Program-made: the position numbers and the translations under genes | Shown: positions 25,126 through 33,243 of the stretch, one piece after another | Layout of the letters: every line of letters begins with the position of its first letter | Position numbering within the stretch: the first letter of the stretch is position 1 | Origin: UMGS172 sp045648145 | GTDB lineage: Bacteria; Bacillota; Clostridia; Oscillospirales; Acutalibacteraceae | Length of the DNA stretch: 41,434 bases | Direction: 5' to 3' | NCBI GenBank assembly: GCA_045648145.1 | Contig: JAZRNK010000080.1 | Span: forward strand, 1-41,434 | The notes under the pieces: generated by a model | Seen by the model: only the letters and a program-made list of their open reading frames with translations | What the model was told of the DNA's origin: nothing | Databases searched by the model: none

Positions 25126-26574
25126 ATGGTGAAGAAATTGGGAAAAGATAAGCTTGTAAAAGAAATCACTTCAATGGATGAGGATTTTGCACAATGGTAC
25201 ACCGACGTTGTGTTGAAGTCTGAACTTATTGATTATACCAGTGTAAAGGGCTGTATGGTCATTAGACCTTACGGTTACGCTATCTGGGAAAATATTCAGA
25301 GAATACTTGATGGTATGTTCAAGGAAACAGGTCACGAAAACGTCTGTATGCCTATGTTTATACCTGAAAGCTTGCTCCAGAAGGAAAAGGACCACGTTGA
25401 AGGCTTTGCTCCCGAGGTTGCTTGGGTAACCTATGGCGGTAGCGAAAAGCTGGAGGAGCGCTTGTGCGTTCGTCCGACATCGGAAACACTTTTCTGTGAC
25501 CACTATAAAAATATTATTCATTCTTGGAGAGATTTGCCCAAGCTGTATAACCAGTGGGTGTCGGTTGTTCGTTGGGAAAAGACAACAAGACCGTTTTTGC
25601 GTTCGCGTGAATTCTTGTGGCAGGAAGGCCATACCATTCATGCTACCGACGTAGAAGCAAGAGAAGAAACGGTCAGAATGCTTAACGTTTATGCCGAGTT
25701 CTGTGAGAAGTATCTGTGTATGCCGGTAATAAAGGGTGTTAAGACCGAAAAGGAAAGATTTGCAGGTGCGATAGATACCTATACAATTGAAGCGCTTATG
25801 CATGACGGCAAAGCTTTGCAAAGTGGAACGTCACATTATTTTGGTGACGGTTTCGCCAAGGCCTTTGGTATTCAGTATGCCGACCGTGATAACAAGTTGG
25901 TTAATCCTCATCAAACCTCTTGGGGCGTAACCACCCGTCTTATAGGTGCGGTTATTATGACCCACGGTGACAACAACGGTTTAGTGCTTCCGCCGGCTAT
26001 TGCTCCTAAGCAGGTTGTTATAGTTCCGATTGCACAGCATAAAGAGGGTGTACTTGATAAGGCTAACGAGCTGTTTGGCGCACTTAAAGGTAAGTTCCGT
26101 ATGGGCATCGACGTAAGTGAGCAGTCACCGGGTTGGAAGTTTGCTGAATATGAGATGAAGGGTGTACCTCTTCGTCTTGAAATCGGACCGAAGGATATCG
26201 AAAATAATCAGTGTGTGCTTGTTCGCCGTGATACCGCTGAAAAGGTCTTTGTTTCTTTGAATGAGTTAGAGCAAAGAATAGAGCAGCTGCTTGAGGATAT
26301 TTCTAATAATATTTATAACAAGGCTGCCCAACGTCGTGAGAGCATGACATATGCTGCAACCAACATTGACGAAATGGTTGAGATTGCTGAAAACAAGCCT
26401 GGCTTTATAAAAGCACTTTGGTGTGAAGACCGTGAGTGCGAGGATAAGCTTAAAGAGGTTGCAGGTGTTACATCGCGTTGTATGCCTTTCGGTATGCAGG
26501 ATAATATAGACGGCAAGTGTGTTTGCTGTGGCAAGCCTGCCAAAAAGCTTGTTTATTGGGGCAAGGCTTATTAA
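25126..26574 (+). CDS. proS: prolyl-tRNA synthetase, archaeal/eukaryotic-like class
   Basis: It charges tRNA-Pro. The 482 residues follow the short class without the editing insertion: VRPTSE (motif 2 region, about 115), the RWEKTTRPFLRSREFLWQE stretch, HTIHAT, the GTSHYFGDGF substrate loop, and a C-terminal zinc-binding domain with CEDREC and CVCCG, ending in a conserved tyrosine. The ATG at 25126 has no good ribosome binding site; the nearest is AAGAAG about 20 bases upstream, so start or translation rate is uncertain. It has its own promoter, and the Ser-rich gene follows after 19 bp. Confidence 0.96.
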   Translation: MVKKLGKDKLVKEITSMDEDFAQWYTDVVLKSELIDYTSVKGCMVIRPYGYAIWENIQRILDGMFKETGHENVCMPMFIPESLLQKEKDHVEGFAPEVAWVTYGGSEKLEERLCVRPTSETLFCDHYKNIIHSWRDLPKLYNQWVSVVRWEKTTRPFLRSREFLWQEGHTIHATDVEAREETVRMLNVYAEFCEKYLCMPVIKGVKTEKERFAGAIDTYTIEALMHDGKALQSGTSHYFGDGFAKAFGIQYADRDNKLVNPHQTSWGVTTRLIGAVIMTHGDNNGLVLPPAIAPKQVVIVPIAQHKEGVLDKANELFGALKGKFRMGIDVSEQSPGWKFAEYEMKGVPLRLEIGPKDIENNQCVLVRRDTAEKVFVSLNELEQRIEQLLEDISNNIYNKAAQRRESMTYAATNIDEMVEIAENKPGFIKALWCEDRECEDKLKEVAGVTSRCMPFGMQDNIDGKCVCCGKPAKKLVYWGKAY

Positions 26575-26593
26575 GTTAATTGGTTGGGAAGAT

Positions 26594-27310
26594 ATGAAAA
26601 ATAAAGTATTATCGACATTAACTGTTATAGTTTGTATATGCTTGATGCTGGCCGCTACTACGGTTGCTATGGCTTTACCGGACAGTTCGGAGGCTTCTTC
26701 CGAATTATCGTCAGAAAATTCAAGTGTCAACACATCGTCAGATGTTGTGTCTGATGCTTCAAGTGATGTTACTTCGGAAAACGAGTCGGATGCACAGAGC
26801 AGTGACTCGTCTAATTCTTCCGGTTCATCAGATTCATCCGATTCATCCGATTCGTCGGACTCCTCGGATGCTTCGAGTGATAGCAGCAGCGATAGTTCAA
26901 GTGAGGGCGATAGCTCTGAAGGTTCGTCGAGTGATAGCACCTCGTCTGAAACAACCAGCAGTCGTCCGCATATTACAAGTCAAGGCGCAGGTGGAACGAC
27001 GAGCACGTTCATACAAGAGGATCCCTCAAGTCTTTCTTCGCAGAATAATGTTACGACATCAAGTAATCAATCAAGCACTGCTAATACAGATGATGACTAC
27101 ATTTATATAGAGGATAACGAAATTTCGAATTTTTCCTCTAAAATATATAAAGTGATTTGGATACCGATAGTTATAGCGGTTCTTTGTGTCGCAGGTCTCA
27201 TATATGTCAACCTGCAGTACAGAAGATCGCTTAAGAGCTCGTCAAGTCACGGACCGGTTCGCAGAAAGCGTTCCTCAAGAGAGGTTAATGCCGCCAGAAG
27301 AAGACGGTAA
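26594..27310 (+). CDS. secreted/membrane Ser-Asp-rich protein with basic cytoplasmic tail
   Basis: Function not recognised. The 238-residue protein has a signal peptide (1-27, probable cut after VAMA), a low-complexity extracellular region of Ser, Asp, Glu and Thr (about 30-165), one membrane segment (about 187-208) and a tail rich in Arg and Lys (209-238). That gives a type I membrane topology. Residues 78-92 are five SSD repeats, like the Sdr repeats of staphylococcal adhesins, but no LPXTG sorting signal or folded adhesin domain is present. The start at 26594 gives a normal signal peptide and has GGGAAG before it; a start 75 bp upstream inside proS is rejected. It is probably co-transcribed with proS and ends at a terminator. 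Confidence 0.8.
   Translation: MKNKVLSTLTVIVCICLMLAATTVAMALPDSSEASSELSSENSSVNTSSDVVSDASSDVTSENESDAQSSDSSNSSGSSDSSDSSDSSDSSDASSDSSSDSSSEGDSSEGSSSDSTSSETTSSRPHITSQGAGGTTSTFIQEDPSSLSSQNNVTTSSNQSSTANTDDDYIYIEDNEISNFSSKIYKVIWIPIVIAVLCVAGLIYVNLQYRRSLKSSSSHGPVRRKRSSREVNAARRRR
26825..26869 (+). repeat. 9-bp tandem repeat coding for Ser-Ser-Asp
   Basis: Five 9-bp units code for SSD, partly identical in sequence (GATTCATCC) and partly varied at third positions. They can expand or contract by slippage without frameshift. Confidence 0.75.
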
Positions 27311-27331
27311 ATCAGTAGACTAATTAAAAGT

Positions 27332-27370
27332 AGCACAGGTTGCGGTTATGCCGTTTGCCTGTGCTTTTTT
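27332..27370 (+). terminator. intrinsic terminator after the Ser-rich gene
   Basis: AGCACAGG (27332-27339) pairs with CCTGTGCT (27358-27365), with an inner CGG/CCG pair, followed by a run of six T. It separates the proS unit from the ribosomal operon. Confidence 0.85.
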
Positions 27371-27419
27371 ATGCGTTTTATATATGAATAAAAAATTTTA
27401 AAAAACTGTAAAAAAACAC

Positions 27420-27448
27420 TTGATTTTTGTTTATTTGTGTGTTAAAAT
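27420..27448 (+). promoter_or_regulatory. promoter of the S10-spc-alpha operon
   Basis: TTGATT (27420-27425), a 17-bp spacer and TAAAAT (27443-27448), preceded by A-tracts at about 27391-27417 that resemble an UP element. It is the only convincing promoter before the 14-kb ribosomal run. Confidence 0.75.
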
Positions 27449-27454
27449 GCTTGA

Positions 27455-27731
27455 GCACGCAAAATGTGCAGATATGCGTTGATGCGGGAGGTGGCCGGTA
27501 AAACACCGGGAAATTTCCGCGGAGTATGTCCGATTTTAAACCGGGCGACAAAATATTGCGTTGTTTTACAGCTTGCGAATGTAAAACAAAAACGCTTATG
27601 TCTGCTCCGGATGCTGGTAACCCAAATTTCAGCATTCCGGCTTTTATAATGGTACGGGATGAAACACCCGGTACTGTGTAAAAAATCAGACCGACAAGCG
27701 TTGCCCGCCGAATTAATCAAGGAGGCGAAAG
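27455..27731 (+). promoter_or_regulatory. long structured leader of the S10 operon
   Basis: About 280 nt lie between the predicted start site and rpsJ with no convincing gene. Four local hairpins are visible: GCGG/CCGC plus CCGGT/ACCGG (27484-27520); GCG plus TTGTTTTAC/GTAAAACAA plus CGC (27558-27595); CCGGATGCTG/CAGCATTCCGG (27607-27640); and GTACGGG/CCCGGTAC (27652-27674). The third is followed by a short T tract. Such density of perfect stems suggests a regulatory RNA, perhaps sensing a protein of the operon. L4 plays this role in E. coli with a different leader. Confidence 0.65.
27607..27647 (+). terminator. attenuator-like hairpin in the S10 leader
   Basis: CCGGATGCTG (27607-27616) pairs with CAGCATTCCGG (27630-27640) with a single bulge and a 13-nt loop, followed by CTTTTAT. 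It has the shape of a weak intrinsic terminator inside the leader. Confidence 0.5.
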
Positions 27732-27736
27732 TTAAA

Positions 27737-28048
27737 ATGGCAGTTAAGGAAAAAATCAGAATCAGACTTAAAAGTTACGACCATGCTCTTATCGACCAGG
27801 CTTCAGAGAAGATAGTCGAGACTGCAAAGCGTACAGGTGCACGTGTTTCAGGCCCCGTACCGCTCCCGACCGAGAAGGAAGTTGTAACTATTCTGCGTGC
27901 TGTACACAAGTACAAGGATAGCAGAGAGCAGTTTGAAAGCAGAACCCACAAGAGGCTTATCGACATTCTCAGACCTTCTAACAAAACTGTAGAAGCTCTG
28001 ATGGGTCTTGAGCTCCCCGCCGGCGTTGAGATTGAAATTAAGCTTTAA
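27737..28048 (+). CDS. rpsJ: 30S ribosomal protein S10
   Basis: S10 is part of the 30S head and also binds NusB in antitermination. The 103 residues are standard: KIRIRLKSYDHALID at the start, GPVPLPTEK near 43-51 and SRTHKRLIDI. The ATG at 27737 follows AAGGAGG; an in-frame extension to 27659 runs through the leader hairpins and is rejected. First gene of the superoperon. Confidence 0.98.
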   Translation: MAVKEKIRIRLKSYDHALIDQASEKIVETAKRTGARVSGPVPLPTEKEVVTILRAVHKYKDSREQFESRTHKRLIDILRPSNKTVEALMGLELPAGVEIEIKL

Positions 28049-28111
28049 TTTCTTGCCGCGCAGGTCATGTTGGCAGTAATTGTCAACCAATAACCATTTA
28101 GGAGGATAAAT

Positions 28112-28741
28112 ATGCAAAAAGGTATCGTAGGCAAAAAGCTCGGTATGACTCAGCTTTTTGACGCAAACGGTAACGTAGTTCCCGTAACCGTAATCGAGGC
28201 AGGCCCCTGTGCCATTAGCCAGAAGAAAACGGTTGAGAACGACGGTTACGCAGCAGTACAGGTTGGCTTTGGCGACCTTAAGGCTGCAAAGGTTAACAAG
28301 CCCATGAAGGGCCATTTCGGTAAAGCAGACGTTGCTCCGAAGAAGGTTCTCCGCGAGTTCCGTTTTGATGATACAAGCGCTTATAATGTAGGCGACATCA
28401 TCAAGGCTGACATCTTCGCAGAGGGCGACAAAGTAGATGTAAGAGGCACAAGCAAAGGTAAAGGTTATGCCGGCGTTATCAAGCGTTGGAACTTTTCCAG
28501 ACTTAAAGAATCTCACGGTACAGGTCCTGTTCACCGTCATGGCGGTTCTTTGGGTGTTATCGACCCTGCTAGAATTTTCAAAGGCAAAAAGATGGCAGGT
28601 CATCTCGGTAACGAGCGTGTGACAGTACAGAACCTTGAAGTTGTCAAGGTAGACGCTGAAAACAATATTATAGCAGTTAAGGGTGCCATTCCCGGTCCTA
28701 AGGGTGCTATCGTTGTTGTTTTCGATAGCGTTAAAGCTTAA
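28112..28741 (+). CDS. rplC: 50S ribosomal protein L3
   Basis: L3 is an early 23S rRNA-binding protein near the peptidyl transferase centre. The 209 residues start with KGIVGKKLGMTQLF and carry the central loop with GTGPVHRHGGSLG, where the methylated glutamine of some species is a histidine-adjacent position. TAGGAGG precedes the ATG. The 63-bp gap after rpsJ holds a small hairpin (near 28070-28086) but nothing else. Confidence 0.98.
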   Translation: MQKGIVGKKLGMTQLFDANGNVVPVTVIEAGPCAISQKKTVENDGYAAVQVGFGDLKAAKVNKPMKGHFGKADVAPKKVLREFRFDDTSAYNVGDIIKADIFAEGDKVDVRGTSKGKGYAGVIKRWNFSRLKESHGTGPVHRHGGSLGVIDPARIFKGKKMAGHLGNERVTVQNLEVVKVDAENNIIAVKGAIPGPKGAIVVVFDSVKA

Positions 28742-28758
28742 GGAAGGAGTGAGTAAAT

Positions 28759-29382
28759 ATGCCAGTTGTTGCAGTTTTAGACATGGCCGGTAAAAAGGTT
28801 GGCGACATCGAGCTTAGCGATGCTATCTTCGGTATTGAGCCTAACGCGGCTGTTATGCACATGGCTGTTGTGAACTACCTCGCTAATCAGCGTCAGGGCA
28901 CACAGTCCACATTAACCCGCTCCGAAGTTTCCGGCGGCGGAAGAAAACCCTGGAGACAAAAAGGCACAGGTCATGCAAGACAGGGTTCAACTCGTGCTCC
29001 CCAGTGGAGACACGGTGGTATCGCTCTTGGCCCGAAGCCCAGAGATTATTACTACACAATAAACAAGAAGGAAAGACAGCTTGCTTTGAAATCTGCTCTT
29101 TCCGATAAGGTTCTCACTGAGTCCCTTATCGTTCTTGACAGCCTTACACTTGAAGGCTACAAGACCAAAACCGTTGTTGATTGCCTGAAGGCTATCGGCG
29201 CAGCTAAGAAGACACTCGTTGTTCTTGCTTCTAACGACGCATTCGTTGTTAAGAGTGCTGCAAACATTCCCGGTGTAAAAACCGCTCAGGTAAATACCAT
29301 CAACACATACGACGTTCTTAATGCAGATACTCTTGTAATTGTTAAGGGTGCCGTAGCTAAGCTTGAGGAGGTATACGCATAA
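28759..29382 (+). CDS. rplD: 50S ribosomal protein L4
   Basis: L4 lines the peptide exit tunnel and in E. coli also represses the S10 operon. The 207 residues include the tunnel-loop signature GGGRKPWRQKGTGHARQG (about 60-77), where macrolide-resistance changes occur; it looks wild type. Its stop shares a base with the rplW start (TAATG). Confidence 0.98.
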   Translation: MPVVAVLDMAGKKVGDIELSDAIFGIEPNAAVMHMAVVNYLANQRQGTQSTLTRSEVSGGGRKPWRQKGTGHARQGSTRAPQWRHGGIALGPKPRDYYYTINKKERQLALKSALSDKVLTESLIVLDSLTLEGYKTKTVVDCLKAIGAAKKTLVVLASNDAFVVKSAANIPGVKTAQVNTINTYDVLNADTLVIVKGAVAKLEEVYA

Positions 29383-29678
29383 TGAAAGCAGCTCAGGATA
29401 TTATCATTGCTCCGGTTATTACCGAGCAGAGCATGACCGGTTTTGCTGACAAGAAGTACACCTTTGAAGTAGCAAAGGATGCAACCAAGGTTGACATTGC
29501 AAGAGCAGTTGAACAGCTCTTCAGCGGTGTTAAGGTTGAGAAGGTCAATACCATCAACGTACGCGGCCACAAGCGTCGCATGGGTCGTTACGAGGGCTTA
29601 ACTTCTTCTTGGAAGAAAGCTGTTGTAACACTTAAGGCAGATTCCAAGACAATCGAGTTCTTCGACGGTCTTATGTAA
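29382..29678 (+). CDS. rplW: 50S ribosomal protein L23
   Basis: L23 sits at the tunnel exit and docks trigger factor and SRP. The 98 residues begin with the DIIIAPVITEQS segment of the family and contain VNTINVRGHKRRMGR. Overlaps rplD by one base. A 74-bp gap to rplB follows, with a small GGAG/CTCC hairpin near 29707-29721. Confidence 0.98.
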   Translation: MKAAQDIIIAPVITEQSMTGFADKKYTFEVAKDATKVDIARAVEQLFSGVKVEKVNTINVRGHKRRMGRYEGLTSSWKKAVVTLKADSKTIEFFDGLM

Positions 29679-29752
29679 TCTGACAAGAACGATACAGGCA
29701 ATGTATGGAGTGTTAAGCTCCGCTAAGCCAAAACAGGAGAGTGAAACTTAAA

Positions 29753-30586
29753 ATGGCAATTAAACATTATAAGCCTACAACTCCGGGTAGACGTGGTATG
29801 ACCGTTATGGACTATTCAGGTCTTTCCAAGGTAGCTCCCGAAAAGAGTTTGTTGGATGTTGTTAAAAAGCATGCCGGCCGTAACAGCTACGGACGTATTA
29901 CAGTTCGTCATCACGGCGGCGGCAACAGAGTAAAATACCGTATTATCGACTTCAAGAGAGATAAGATTGGCGTTCCTGCTACTGTTATGACTCTTGAGTA
30001 TGATCCTAACCGTTCAGCATTCATTGCACTCGTTCAGTACGAGGACGGTGAGAAGCGTTACATCATCGCTCCTCAGGATCTTAAAGTCGGTGACAAAATC
30101 GTTTCCGGTCCGGACGCTGATATTAAGCCGGGTAATGCCCTTAAGCTCAGCGATATTCCGGTTGGTACCGTTGTTCACAACGTTGAACTTTATCCCGGTA
30201 AGGGTGCACAGCTTGCACGTTCTGCCGGTAATATGGCTCAGCTTATGGCTAGAGAAAACGGAATGGCACTTCTTCGTCTGCCTTCAGGCGAGTTGCGTAA
30301 CGTTCCCGCAAACTGTATGGCAACCATCGGTAGCGTATCTAACCCCGAGCATGAGAACGTTAACATCGGTAAAGCAGGACGTAAGCGCCATATGGGCTGG
30401 CGTCCGACAGTCCGCGGTTCTGTTATGAACCCGTGTGACCACCCGCATGGTGGTGGTGAGGGTCGCGCACCTATCGGTCGTCCCACACCTGTTACTCCGT
30501 GGGGTAAACCTACTTTAGGTTACAAGACACGCCAGAAGCATAAGCAGACTGACAAGTATATTGTCAAGCGCCGCAATGCGAAGTAA
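29753..30586 (+). CDS. rplB: 50S ribosomal protein L2
   Basis: L2 is needed for subunit association and peptidyl transferase activity. The 277 residues show YKPTTPGRRG near the start and the C-terminal GVMNP-type motif (here GSVMNPCDHPHGGGEGR) with the conserved histidine. The ATG at 29753 is spaced from CAGGAGAG; the in-frame GTG at 29741 overlaps that site and is rejected. Confidence 0.98.
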   Translation: MAIKHYKPTTPGRRGMTVMDYSGLSKVAPEKSLLDVVKKHAGRNSYGRITVRHHGGGNRVKYRIIDFKRDKIGVPATVMTLEYDPNRSAFIALVQYEDGEKRYIIAPQDLKVGDKIVSGPDADIKPGNALKLSDIPVGTVVHNVELYPGKGAQLARSAGNMAQLMARENGMALLRLPSGELRNVPANCMATIGSVSNPEHENVNIGKAGRKRHMGWRPTVRGSVMNPCDHPHGGGEGRAPIGRPTPVTPWGKPTLGYKTRQKHKQTDKYIVKRRNAK

Positions 30587-30607
30587 TCGACGAAAGGAGT
30601 TATAATT

Positions 30608-30880
30608 ATGGGAAGAAGCGTTAAAAAGGGCCCGTACATCCAGCCCGTACTTCTTAAAAGAGTACAGGAAATGAATGCAGCAGGCGAAAAACGTGTCCTC
30701 AAGACATGGAGCCGTTCATCCACGATTTTCCCCGATTTCGTCGGACATACGGTGGCTGTTCATGATGGCAGAAAGCATGTTCCGGTATACGTTACTGAAG
30801 ACATGGTAGGCCATAAATTCGGTGAATTTGCTCCGACCAGAACCTTTAAGGGTCATGCCGGATCAAAAACTACGAAGTAA
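30608..30880 (+). CDS. rpsS: 30S ribosomal protein S19
   Basis: S19 contacts the A site and the central bridge. The 90 residues begin GRSVKKGPYIQP and contain WSRSSTIFPDFVGHTVAVHDG and the HKFGEFAPTRTFKGH tail. AAAGGAG precedes the ATG. Confidence 0.98.
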   Translation: MGRSVKKGPYIQPVLLKRVQEMNAAGEKRVLKTWSRSSTIFPDFVGHTVAVHDGRKHVPVYVTEDMVGHKFGEFAPTRTFKGHAGSKTTK

Positions 30881-30903
30881 GCGGTCGAAAGGAGAGTATG
30901 ACT

Positions 30904-31242
30904 ATGGAATCAAGGGCAACACTCAGATATGCCCGCATATCACCTCGCAAGGTGCAAATCGTTCTCGATCTTATTCGTAATCAGGACGCAGACAAAGCCA
31001 TGGCTATTCTTAGGTTCACACCGAAGGCCGCTTGCGAGTATCTTGAAAAATTGCTTAAGTCAGCAATGGCTAACGCAGAAAACAACCATCAGATGGATGT
31101 TTCAAAGCTCTACGTTGCAGAGTGCTATGTTGGTCCCGGCCCTATCTTAAAGAGAATCAGAGCTAAAGACCATGGCAGAGCACACCGCATTTTAAAGAGA
31201 ACATCTCACATTACCCTGATCCTCAGGGAACGTGAAGACTAA
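30904..31242 (+). CDS. rplV: 50S ribosomal protein L22
   Basis: L22 spans the ribosome and narrows the exit tunnel with L4. The 112 residues have YARISPRKVQIVLDLIR and the tunnel hairpin region around GRAHRILKRTSHI. Two ATGs occur at 30898 and 30904; AAAGGAG ends 3 bases before the first, so the second, 9 bases away, is preferred. The difference is two residues. Confidence 0.96.
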   Translation: MESRATLRYARISPRKVQIVLDLIRNQDADKAMAILRFTPKAACEYLEKLLKSAMANAENNHQMDVSKLYVAECYVGPGPILKRIRAKDHGRAHRILKRTSHITLILRERED

Positions 31243-31257
31243 GAAGGAGGTTTAGTT

Positions 31258-31929
31258 ATGGGCCAGAAAGTTAATCCGCACGGTTTCCGTGTTGGCGTTA
31301 TTAAGAACTGGGATTCTCGTTGGTTTACCAAGGATAAGGATTTCGGCGATACTTTGGTTGAGGACTACAACCTCCGTAAGTACCTGAAAAAGACTCTTTA
31401 TTCGGCAGGTGTTCCGAAAATCGAGATCGAGCGTGACGCATCTCGCGTACGCATTCACATTCACTGTGCAAAACCCGGTATGGTCATCGGCCGTAAGGGT
31501 GAAGAGATTGAGAAGTTAAAGGCACAGTGCAAGGCACTTCTCAAGACCGACAAGGATGTTTTTATCAACATTGTTGAGATTAAAAATCCTGATGTCAATG
31601 CAACACTCGTTGCAGAAAACATTGCGGCTCAGTTAGAGAAGCGTGTATCCTTCCGTCGTGCAATGAAGCTGTGTATCGGCCGCGCAATGCGCTGCGGTGT
31701 TAAGGGTATCAAAACTCAGGTTTCCGGCCGTCTCGGCGGTGCAGAAATTGCACGTAGCGAAAGCTACCGTGAGGGAACCATTCCGCTTCAGACTATCAGA
31801 GCAGACATCGACTATGGCTTTGCTGAGGCTCATACCACATACGGCCGTATCGGCGTAAAGGTATGGATCTACACAGGTGAAGTCCTCCACGATGTTCGCA
31901 AGCCGCGTAAGGAAGGAGGCACACGCTGA
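31258..31929 (+). CDS. rpsC: 30S ribosomal protein S3
   Basis: S3 forms part of the mRNA entry tunnel. The 223 residues start with GQKVNPHGFRVG, have a KH domain with PGMVIGRKGEEIEKLK, and the C-terminal domain with SGRLGGAEIARSE. AAGGAGG precedes the ATG. Its TGA overlaps the rplP start (TGATG). Confidence 0.98.
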   Translation: MGQKVNPHGFRVGVIKNWDSRWFTKDKDFGDTLVEDYNLRKYLKKTLYSAGVPKIEIERDASRVRIHIHCAKPGMVIGRKGEEIEKLKAQCKALLKTDKDVFINIVEIKNPDVNATLVAENIAAQLEKRVSFRRAMKLCIGRAMRCGVKGIKTQVSGRLGGAEIARSESYREGTIPLQTIRADIDYGFAEAHTTYGRIGVKVWIYTGEVLHDVRKPRKEGGTR

Positions 31930-32354
31930 TGCTGTTACCTAAGCGTGTTAAATATCGTCGCGTTCACAGAGGCCGACTTAAAGGTCAGGCTCTTCGCGGC
32001 AACACCGTATCAAACGGTGATTTCGGTTTACAGGCTCTCGAGCCGGCTTGGATTACTTCCAACCAGATCGAAGCAGCCCGTATTGCCATGACGCGTTACA
32101 TCAAGCGTGGCGGTCAGGTTTGGATTAAAATTTTCCCTGACAAGCCGGTTACTGAGAAACCTGCTGAAACTCGAATGGGTTCAGGTAAAGGTTCACCTGA
32201 GTACTGGGTTGCAGTGGTTAAACCGGGCAGAGTTATGTTTGAAATCGGCGGAGTTTCCGAAGAGGTTGCTCGTGAAGCTATGCGTCTTGCCGCTAACAAG
32301 CTGCCTATCAAATGCAAGTTTGTTACAAAACAGGAAATGGGTGGTGAGCAGTAA
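31929..32354 (+). CDS. rplP: 50S ribosomal protein L16
   Basis: L16 organises the A-site region of 23S rRNA. The 141 residues begin MLLPKRVKYRRVHRGR and contain RMGSGKGSPEYWVA. It overlaps rpsC by one base and rpmC by one base (TAATG), indicating tight coupling of these three. Confidence 0.98.
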   Translation: MLLPKRVKYRRVHRGRLKGQALRGNTVSNGDFGLQALEPAWITSNQIEAARIAMTRYIKRGGQVWIKIFPDKPVTEKPAETRMGSGKGSPEYWVAVVKPGRVMFEIGGVSEEVAREAMRLAANKLPIKCKFVTKQEMGGEQ

Positions 32355-32557
32355 TGAATGTTAAGGAACTTAGAGATAAGACTCCCGCAGAGCTCGAGGA
32401 GCTTTTGACAAAACTTAAGGAAGAACTTTTCCATCTTCGCTTCCAGCATGCCATTAACCAGCTTGATAACCCTACCAGAATTTCTGCCGTAAAGAAGGAT
32501 ATCGCAAGAATTAAGACAATTCTTCGCGAAATCGAGCTTAGCGGCACCAATTCTTAA
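32354..32557 (+). CDS. rpmC: 50S ribosomal protein L29
   Basis: A small two-helix protein near the tunnel exit beside L23. The 67 residues carry MNVKELRDKTPAELEE and the FHLRFQHAINQL motif, followed by the typical KKDIARIKTILRE helix. Overlaps rplP by one base. Confidence 0.96.
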   Translation: MNVKELRDKTPAELEELLTKLKEELFHLRFQHAINQLDNPTRISAVKKDIARIKTILREIELSGTNS

Positions 32558-32578
32558 TCGAAAGGGAGGCACTAAGCT

Positions 32579-32839
32579 ATGATGAGCAAAAGAAACCTTC
32601 GTAAAACAAGAGTCGGTAAGGTTGTCAGCGACAAGATGGAAAAAACCGTTGTAGTTGCTATCGAAGACAATGTAAGACATCCGCTCTACAAGAAAATTGT
32701 TAAAAACACAATTAAGTTAAAGGCACATGATGAGAACAACGAATGCCGCATCGGTGATCGTGTACTTGTTATGGAGACTCGTCCTCTTTCGAAAGATAAG
32801 AGATGGCGCGTTGTTGAAATTATAGAAAAGGCTAAGTAG
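32579..32839 (+). CDS. rpsQ: 30S ribosomal protein S17
   Basis: S17 is an early 16S-binding OB-fold protein. The 86 residues show RKTRVGKVVSDKMEKTVVV and HDENNECRIGDRVLVMETRPLS in the family order. Two adjacent ATGs (32579 and 32582) are possible; AAAGGGAGG supports either, the first slightly better. Confidence 0.96.
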   Translation: MMSKRNLRKTRVGKVVSDKMEKTVVVAIEDNVRHPLYKKIVKNTIKLKAHDENNECRIGDRVLVMETRPLSKDKRWRVVEIIEKAK

Positions 32840-32858
32840 TCTAAAGGAGGAAAAGACT

Positions 32859-33227
32859 GTGATACAGCAGCAGACTTACCTCAAGGTTGCCGACAATACC
32901 GGTGCAAAAGAACTTATGTGCATCCGCGTACTTGGTGGCTCCGGCAGGAGGTATGCCAATATTGGCGACGTCATTGTTGCTTCTGTTAAGAAGGCAGCAA
33001 CCGGCGGTACCGTCAAAAAAGGCGATGTAGTTAAGGCCGTAGTAGTACGTTCTTGCAGAGGTCTTCGCCGTAATGATGGTTCTTATATCCGTTTTGATGA
33101 AAATGCCGCGGTTATTATAAGAGAAGACAAGACACCCAAAGGTACACGTATTTTTGGACCCGTTGCACGTGAGCTTCGCGAGAAGGATTATATGAAGATT
33201 CTTTCTCTCGCTCCGGAAGTTCTTTAA
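32859..33227 (+). CDS. rplN: 50S ribosomal protein L14
   Basis: L14 forms an intersubunit bridge and binds the silencing factor RsfS in other bacteria. The 122 residues carry LKVADNTGAKELMCIRVLGG and the C-terminal REKDYMKILSLAPEVL. The start is a GTG at 32859 behind AAAGGAGG. Confidence 0.98.
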   Translation: MIQQQTYLKVADNTGAKELMCIRVLGGSGRRYANIGDVIVASVKKAATGGTVKKGDVVKAVVVRSCRGLRRNDGSYIRFDENAAVIIREDKTPKGTRIFGPVARELREKDYMKILSLAPEVL

Positions 33228-33243
33228 TGGAGGTATTAAGGTT

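Noticed and set aside
26266..26940. 224-codon minus-strand ORF rich in Ser, Leu and Glu
   Set aside because: It mirrors the Ser/Asp repeats of the plus-strand gene and the end of proS; the plus-strand frame has a signal peptide and membrane segment while this one has nothing.
27645..27650. TATAAT in the S10 leader as a second promoter
   Set aside because: No acceptable -35 lies 16-19 bp upstream, and the bases directly follow a strong hairpin, so they fit better as its trailing T/A tract.
27848..28603. 251-codon minus-strand ORF opposite rpsJ-rplC
   Set aside because: Covers two conserved ribosomal genes in antisense, with no plausible promoter or ribosome binding site.
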